NCBI RefSeq assembly: GCF_008370325.1
Contig: NZ_VNIP01000008.1
Span: 124,001 to 188,000 of the forward strand
Length of the DNA stretch: 64,000 bases
Direction: 5' to 3'
DNA from: Martinezella tropici
GTDB taxonomy: Bacteria > Pseudomonadota > Alphaproteobacteria > Rhizobiales > Rhizobiaceae
In this document: one piece after another, positions 59,444 through 64,000 of the stretch
Position numbering within the stretch: the stretch's first letter is position 1
Layout: each line of letters begins with the position of its first letter
Notes under the pieces: generated by a model
The model's input: the letters and a program-made list of their open reading frames with translations, nothing else
Told to the model about the DNA's origin: nothing
Database searches by the model: none
Made by a program: the position numbers and the translations under genes

Positions 59444-60586
59444 TCAGATCAATCCTCGCTTGGCGAGATTGCGCATCAGATGCGAAGCTCCGAACGTCCA
59501 GGGTACGCATTCGGTCGACAGCAGCACGCGGTTGCGCAGCGCGCCGAGCTTGTCGTTGGAAATGGTGACGATGTCTCCGACCTTGTGGGTGAAGCCTTGA
59601 CCGGGCGTGTCGCGGTCCTCGACGGGCGCAAAAAGCGTTCCCATGAACAGGACGAAGCCGTCCGGATATTGGTGATGGCGGCCGATGGTCTGGGAGACGA
59701 GGTCGAGCGGATCGCGGCTGATTTCCTTCATCGATGAGCGCCCATGCAGCACATAGCCGTCCTCGCCTTCGACCTTCAGGTCGAGATCGGCGTTGCGAAC
59801 GTCGTCGAGAGTGTAGGTTTCGTCGAACAGGCGGATGAACGGCCCAATCGAGCAGGAGGCATTGTTGTCCTTGGCCTTGCCGAGCAGCAGCGCGGACCGG
59901 CCTTCGACATCGCGCAGGTTGACGTCGTTGCCGAGAGTGGCGCCCTTGACCTGGCCACGGCTGTCGACGGCAAGCACGATTTCCGGCTCGGGATTATTCC
60001 ATTTGGAGATCGGATGCAGGCCGACATCCGCACCTTGCCCGACCGAGGACATGACCTGCGATTTGGAAAAGACTTCGGCATCCGGCCCGATGCCGACTTC
60101 GAGATATTGCGACCATACGCCCTCCTCGATCAGCGCCGCCTTGACCTTGGCGGCTTCGGGGGAGCCGGCCTTGAGATTGCGCAGGCTATCGCCGATCAGC
60201 GCGGTCACCTTGCCGCGGATCGCTTCGGCAAGGTCCGGATTGCCGGCCGCACGCTCTTCGATGACGCGCTCCAGCATCGAACGGGCGAAGGTGACGCCGC
60301 AGGCCTTGATCGCCTGCAGATCGATGGGTGCGAGAAGATGGACGGACGAAAGATCGGCGTTGCCGGCCAGCAAGTCGTCGAGCTTGGCGACGGCTTCGCC
60401 TTTCTGCGCGCGAAGGAAGGCAACCGGATCGTCCATCTCCAGCAGGTCGCGCATGGTCGGCGCTTCTTTCGACGTGATATCGAAAAGCGTGCCGTTTCGG
60501 ACGGTGACGAGGGCAGGGCCTTGCGCATCCGGGCGCCAGATGCGGCCGACGAATGTTCCGGTGGTGAATGTATCTGAGCTCGCCAT
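59444..60586 (-). CDS. Fumarylacetoacetate hydrolase family protein
   Basis: FAH-fold enzyme of 380 aa. The C-terminal FAH domain holds PEPEIVLAVDSRGQVKGATL (metal-binding Glu residues), GNDVNLRDVEGRSALLLGKA, and MGTLFAPVEDRDTPGQGFTH. Family members hydrolyse or decarboxylate acylpyruvates and related 2-keto acids. The ATG at 60586 has GGAGGAGAC upstream; the longer frame from 60604 begins inside that site. It is separate from the polyamine-type operon by about 400 bases and from melA by repeat and terminator sequences. The substrate is not known. Confidence 0.87.
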   Translation of the reverse strand: MASSDTFTTGTFVGRIWRPDAQGPALVTVRNGTLFDITSKEAPTMRDLLEMDDPVAFLRAQKGEAVAKLDDLLAGNADLSSVHLLAPIDLQAIKACGVTFARSMLERVIEERAAGNPDLAEAIRGKVTALIGDSLRNLKAGSPEAAKVKAALIEEGVWSQYLEVGIGPDAEVFSKSQVMSSVGQGADVGLHPISKWNNPEPEIVLAVDSRGQVKGATLGNDVNLRDVEGRSALLLGKAKDNNASCSIGPFIRLFDETYTLDDVRNADLDLKVEGEDGYVLHGRSSMKEISRDPLDLVSQTIGRHHQYPDGFVLFMGTLFAPVEDRDTPGQGFTHKVGDIVTISNDKLGALRNRVLLSTECVPWTFGASHLMRNLAKRGLI

Positions 60587-60617
60587 GTCGTTCGTCTCCT
60601 CCAAACTGCGAGTGTTT

Positions 60618-60690
60618 CTACTGCATAATTCCTTAAATCGAAATCGGTTTAAGGATAAAATTATGCAGTAGATTTAAAGCGCTGTAGCGC
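60618..60690 (+). repeat. Intergenic repeat family B, copy 2
   Basis: CTACTGCATAATT (60618-60630) and AATTATGCAGTAG (60658-60670) are perfect arms around CCTTAAA and TTTAAGG, giving a long cruciform-capable palindrome, then GCGCTGTAGCGC. It matches the element at 12911-13018. It lies just upstream of the FAH-family gene. Confidence 0.78.
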
Positions 60691-60775
60691 AGTCGATCAT
60701 GCTTTTCCATCCGTTATCGCGGTAGCATTCGCTCGCGTTTTGGACTTTCACTTTCTTCAATTCAGCCAAAGACAT

Positions 60776-60804
60776 AAGGCCCCGCGGCAGCGCCGCGGGG
60801 CCTT
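60776..60804 (-). terminator. Hairpin terminator after melA
   Basis: AAGGCCCCGCGGC, loop AGC, GCCGCGGGGCCTT: a perfect 13-bp stem 28 bases beyond the stop of the leftward alpha-galactosidase gene. Only a short U-poor tail follows on the minus strand, so it may terminate imperfectly. Confidence 0.65.
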
Positions 60805-60831
60805 TGGGCCGCAAGCCGGGAGAGAGTAGCT

Positions 60832-62202
60832 TTAAGCGGCCTGAACCTTGCGATTGCCGCGCGCCCATTCCGGCAGCCAATCGCCATGGGCTACCAGCAG
60901 CTCGTCGACCAGCGACCAGATCTGGTCGAGATCGAGCTCGGCTGCCGTGTGCGGGTCCATCATCGCGGCGTGATAGATGTGTTCGCGATTTTCGGTCATC
61001 AAGGCTTTGACTGTCAGCTCCTGCACATTGATGTTCGTGCGGATGAGGGCCGTCAGCTGTGGCGGCAGGTCGCCGACATAGGTCGGCTGGATGCCGGAGG
61101 CGTCGACGAGGCAGGCAACTTCCGCCGCGCAATTGAACGGCAGCGACGTGATGCAGCCATTGTTGCGGACATTGCCGTAGATAACGGAAGGTTCGCCGGT
61201 CCAGACCGAATTGATAATCGACGAGGCATATTCCTTCGATTGCTTGACCTCGATCTTTTCCGCCGTGCGATATTCCTCCGCCTGGCTCTTCCAGCGGGCC
61301 ACCTGCTCGATGCAACGCTTCGGATACTCGTCGAGCGGGATACCGAACTTCTCGATCAGGTCCTCGCGGCCTTCCTTGATGAAGTAGGGCGTGTATTCGG
61401 CGAAATGCTCGGAGCTTTCGGTGACGAAATAGCCGAGCCGGGTCAGCATCTCGTAGCGCACCTTGTTCGGGCAACGCGGGTTCCAGCCCGGCTTCGGCGC
61501 GCGTCCTTCGCGATAGGCGCGCACGAGATCGGGATAGAGATTGCGGTAGGAACCATCAGGCTGGCGATGCTCGAATTCGAGATAGAAGGCCATATGGTTG
61601 ATGCCGGCGGAACGATAGCGGATCTCGTCGTAGGGAATGTCGAGATCGTGCGCCAGTTCCATCGCCGTACCTTGCACGGAATGGCAAAGACCGACCTGCT
61701 TGATCGTCGGGTACTTTTCGCCGATCGCCCATGTGTTGATCGCCATCGGATTTACATATTGCAGCATGATCGCGTTCGGGCAGACGGCGAGCATGTCCTC
61801 GCAGATCTTCCAAAGGTGCGGAACCGTGCGCAGGCCACGCATGATGCCGCCGACGCCGAGCGTGTCGGCGATCGTCTGGCGTAGCCCATACTTCTTCGGC
61901 ACTTCGAAATCGGTGACGGTGCAGGGCTCGTAACCGCCGATCTGGAAGGCGACGACGACGAAATGAGCACCGTCGAGCGCCTTGCGCTGGTCGGTAAAGG
62001 TCTCGACCGTGGCGGAAGCACCGAGCGTCGAGGCGAGCTTGCGGGCGACGATCGCGCTTTCGTCCAGCCGCTGCGGATTGACGTCCATCAGCGCGATCCT
62101 CGCGCCGGCAAGTGCCGGACGCTGCAAGACGTCGCCGATGATATTCTTCATGAAGACGGTCGAGCCGGCTCCGATGAATGTGATCTTGGGAGTGCCTGTC
62201 AT
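60832..62202 (-). CDS. melA: GH4 family alpha-galactosidase/alpha-glucosidase
   Basis: NAD- and Mn-dependent glycosidase of 456 aa. The N-terminus TPKITFIGAGSTVFMKNIIG is the NAD-binding Rossmann motif; DEIRYRSAGINHMAFYLEFE, VGLCHSVQGTAMELAHDLDI (metal-binding Cys and His) and NPMAINTWA are GH4 hallmarks. Next to a peptide-type transporter, it matches the rhizobial agaL/melA-agp locus for alpha-galactosides such as melibiose and raffinose. Some GH4 enzymes act on alpha-glucosides or glucuronides, so the substrate is inferred from context. Confidence 0.88.
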   Translation of the reverse strand: MTGTPKITFIGAGSTVFMKNIIGDVLQRPALAGARIALMDVNPQRLDESAIVARKLASTLGASATVETFTDQRKALDGAHFVVVAFQIGGYEPCTVTDFEVPKKYGLRQTIADTLGVGGIMRGLRTVPHLWKICEDMLAVCPNAIMLQYVNPMAINTWAIGEKYPTIKQVGLCHSVQGTAMELAHDLDIPYDEIRYRSAGINHMAFYLEFEHRQPDGSYRNLYPDLVRAYREGRAPKPGWNPRCPNKVRYEMLTRLGYFVTESSEHFAEYTPYFIKEGREDLIEKFGIPLDEYPKRCIEQVARWKSQAEEYRTAEKIEVKQSKEYASSIINSVWTGEPSVIYGNVRNNGCITSLPFNCAAEVACLVDASGIQPTYVGDLPPQLTALIRTNINVQELTVKALMTENREHIYHAAMMDPHTAAELDLDQIWSLVDELLVAHGDWLPEWARGNRKVQAA

Positions 62203-62220
62203 GTCAAAATCTCCTGAATG

Positions 62221-63891
62221 CTATGAAGCCACCTCGAACGCCGCTCTGACAAGGCGTTCGGTGTAAGCGGTCTTGGGATGCAACAGAACCTCTTCGACCG
62301 GCCCTTCCTCCATGATCTTGCCGTGCTGCATGACGATGACGCGGTGGCAAAGGGCGCGGACGACCTTGAGGTCGTGGGAAATGAATAGGTAGCTCAGACC
62401 TTTCTCGTCCTGCAGCTTTCGCAGCAGGTCGATGATCTGGGCCTGGACGGAGAGATCGAGCGCGGAAGTCGGCTCGTCGAGAAGGATGAATTCCGGCTCG
62501 AGCGCGATAGCGCGGGCAATCGCAATGCGCTGGCGCTGGCCGCCGGAAAATTCATGCGGAAAGCGCGAGAGAATGTTGGCCGGCATGCCGGCGCTGACGA
62601 GCGCTTCCTTGACGCGCTCCAGCCGCTCGGCCTTGTTGGCGCCGAGGTTGTTGACCACCAGCCCCTCGCAAATGATCTGGCCGATGGTCATGCGCGGATT
62701 GAGCGACGAGAACGGGTCCTGGAATACGATCTGCATGCGCGAACGCAACGGCCGCATTTCGGCGCGCGAGCGGCCATGGATTGCCTGCCCGTCGAAGAAA
62801 ATCTCGCCGCTATCGGCATCGATCAGCCGCACCAGCGCTTGGCCGAAGGTGGTCTTGCCGGAACCGGATTCACCGACCAGGCCGAGCGTTTCGTGTCGGC
62901 GCAGATCGATATTGAGGCCGTCGACGGCGACGAGTTCGCGCATGTCGGGCTTGAAGAAGCTGCCGTGACGCAGCATGAACGCCACCTTGACGGATTTGCC
63001 TTCGAGGACGGTGTCGCAGTTCGGCGGCAGCGGCTTTGCCTGTCCGCGCGGTTCCGAGGTCAGCAGGTGCTGCGTATAGGGATGCTGCGGATTGGCGAAG
63101 AGCGCCTCTGTCGTGTTGTGCTCGCGCATTTCGCCATGCTGCATCACATAGACATAGTCGGAGAACTGACGCACGACCGTCAGGTCATGGGTGATCAGGA
63201 TGACGGCCATGCCGAGCTGCTTCTGCAGATTGCGGATGAGGTTGAGGATCTGTGCCTGGACGGTGACGTCGAGCGCCGTCGTCGGTTCGTCGGCAATCAA
63301 GACGTCCGGATCGTTGGCGAGCGCCATGGCGATCATCACGCGCTGGCGCTGCCCGCCGGAGAGCTGATGCGGATATTGCTTCAGCCGCGCTTCCGGATCG
63401 GGAATCTGCACCTGTTTCAAGAGGTCGAGAGCCCGCTTCTCAGCGTCGCGGCGGCTGACCTTGCGATGAACCCTTATCGCTTCGACGATCTGGCTGCCGA
63501 TGGTGTAGATCGGATTGAGCGAGCTCATCGGCTCCTGAAAGATCATCGAGATGCGGTCGCCGCGCAGCTGCCGGCGCGCGCGTTCGGAGAACTTCAGCAC
63601 GTTCTTGCCGTCGTAATGGACGACGGATTTGTCCGAAACCACGGCGCGCTTGGTCAGCAGCCCCATCACTGTGCGGGCCGTCACCGATTTTCCCGAGCCG
63701 GACTCACCAACGATGGCAATGGTTTCGCCGCGATAAAGCTGGAAGGTGATGTCCTTGACGGCATCGACCATGCCGTCCTCGACCTTGAACTTGACGGCGA
63801 TGTTGCGGGCGTCGATGACAGGCGAGGCTGTCTTGTTCGCGGCATCGAGCCGCGTGTCGGGGGCGAAGGAATTGACGAGTGCAAGAGCCAT
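62221..63891 (-). CDS. Peptide/alpha-galactoside-type ABC transporter, double ATP-binding protein
   Basis: Fused ATPase of 556 aa. First domain: Walker [10 protein letters not shown], signature [15 protein letters not shown], Walker [13 protein letters not shown]. Second domain: [36 protein letters not shown]. The ATG at 63891 follows GAGAGGAGA; the frame to 63948 is upstream sequence. Genes of this type next to melA (agpD in S. meliloti) drive alpha-galactoside uptake. It starts 13 bases after the partial permease gene. Confidence 0.92.
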   Translation of the reverse strand: MALALVNSFAPDTRLDAANKTASPVIDARNIAVKFKVEDGMVDAVKDITFQLYRGETIAIVGESGSGKSVTARTVMGLLTKRAVVSDKSVVHYDGKNVLKFSERARRQLRGDRISMIFQEPMSSLNPIYTIGSQIVEAIRVHRKVSRRDAEKRALDLLKQVQIPDPEARLKQYPHQLSGGQRQRVMIAMALANDPDVLIADEPTTALDVTVQAQILNLIRNLQKQLGMAVILITHDLTVVRQFSDYVYVMQHGEMREHNTTEALFANPQHPYTQHLLTSEPRGQAKPLPPNCDTVLEGKSVKVAFMLRHGSFFKPDMRELVAVDGLNIDLRRHETLGLVGESGSGKTTFGQALVRLIDADSGEIFFDGQAIHGRSRAEMRPLRSRMQIVFQDPFSSLNPRMTIGQIICEGLVVNNLGANKAERLERVKEALVSAGMPANILSRFPHEFSGGQRQRIAIARAIALEPEFILLDEPTSALDLSVQAQIIDLLRKLQDEKGLSYLFISHDLKVVRALCHRVIVMQHGKIMEEGPVEEVLLHPKTAYTERLVRAAFEVAS

Positions 63892-63904
63892 ATCCGTTCT
63901 CCTC

Positions 63905-64000
63905 TCAATAGGGATCGATCGCGTCGCGCAGGCCGTCGCCAAGGGCATTGAAGGCGAAGACGGTGACGAGAACGAAGGCGACGGGGGTGAGGATCCAGGG
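63905..64000 (-). CDS. Peptide-type ABC transporter permease, C-terminal part (partial)
   Basis: Reading leftwards from the right edge, 31 residues are encoded, ending [16 protein letters not shown] and a TGA at 63907-63905. This is the standard C-terminus of a DppC-like permease (compare the same motif at the end of the gene at 24231). The rest of the gene, and probably a DppB-like permease and a binding protein, lie outside the window. Confidence 0.85.
   Translation of the reverse strand, partial: PWILTPVAFVLVTVFAFNALGDGLRDAIDPY

Noticed and set aside
1..64000. CRISPR arrays, rRNA, tRNA, complete insertion sequences
   Set aside because: No regularly spaced repeats, rRNA-like or complete tRNA cloverleaf sequence, and no transposase gene were found on either strand.

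Overview
The window looks like a chromosome or chromid segment of a fast-growing rhizobium (Rhizobium/Agrobacterium group, Alphaproteobacteria). The reasons are GC-rich coding sequence, many ABC importers, a CyaC-type adenylate cyclase with a succinate-dehydrogenase-like anchor, a coxMNOP-like oxidase operon, CsgH/curlin genes, a melibiose-type agp/agaL locus, and two families of palindromic intergenic repeats typical of rhizobia. I assigned the organism from gene content only; no rRNA or tRNA gene was seen.

Layout. 1-9674: a five-gene branched-chain-type ABC importer (livJ/H/M/G/F-like), a small GFA-family zinc protein, a fused hydantoinase A/B (5-oxoprolinase-like) protein and a MarR regulator; together they could import and open a cyclic amide such as 5-oxoproline or a hydantoin. 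9971-19256: a metallo-hydrolase, a polysaccharide deacetylase plus glycosyltransferase pair, a redox-type adenylate cyclase (CyaC), an FkbM methyltransferase, a small methyltransferase, a DUF3095 protein and a second class III cyclase. 19417-32620: a peptide-type ABC importer, three glycosyltransferases (two MurG-like around one GT4), an ABC exporter-like protein whose nucleotide-binding domain has lost its catalytic residues and carries a large insertion, and a cyclic-nucleotide-binding protein. 32871-37840 (minus strand): an alternative aa3-type cytochrome c oxidase operon and a class I cytochrome c.

38319-49926 is the accessory-looking part. It holds an SPW-repeat membrane protein, a curlin-csgH-curlin locus, a YddA/SbmA-like ABC transporter, an RMF/CrpP-like small protein, and a YcaO-TfuA gene cluster with its own XRE and winged-helix/TPR regulators and small unannotated ORFs. 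This is the best candidate for an undescribed RiPP (peptide thioamidation) system. It is followed by a Phd-type antitoxin whose PemK/MazF-type toxin is frameshifted, with two strong palindromes upstream.

49971-59045 (minus strand): a GGDEF/EAL protein, then an operon running leftwards from 59045 with a polyamine-type ABC importer, a nucleoside deaminase, an FCD-type GntR regulator and a flavin-reductase-fold protein; two TTGCATGC-type palindromes upstream are the likely GntR operators. 59444-64000 (minus strand): a fumarylacetoacetate-hydrolase-family enzyme, a GH4 alpha-galactosidase (melA/agaL) and the ATPase and partial permease of an agp-like transporter that runs off the right edge.
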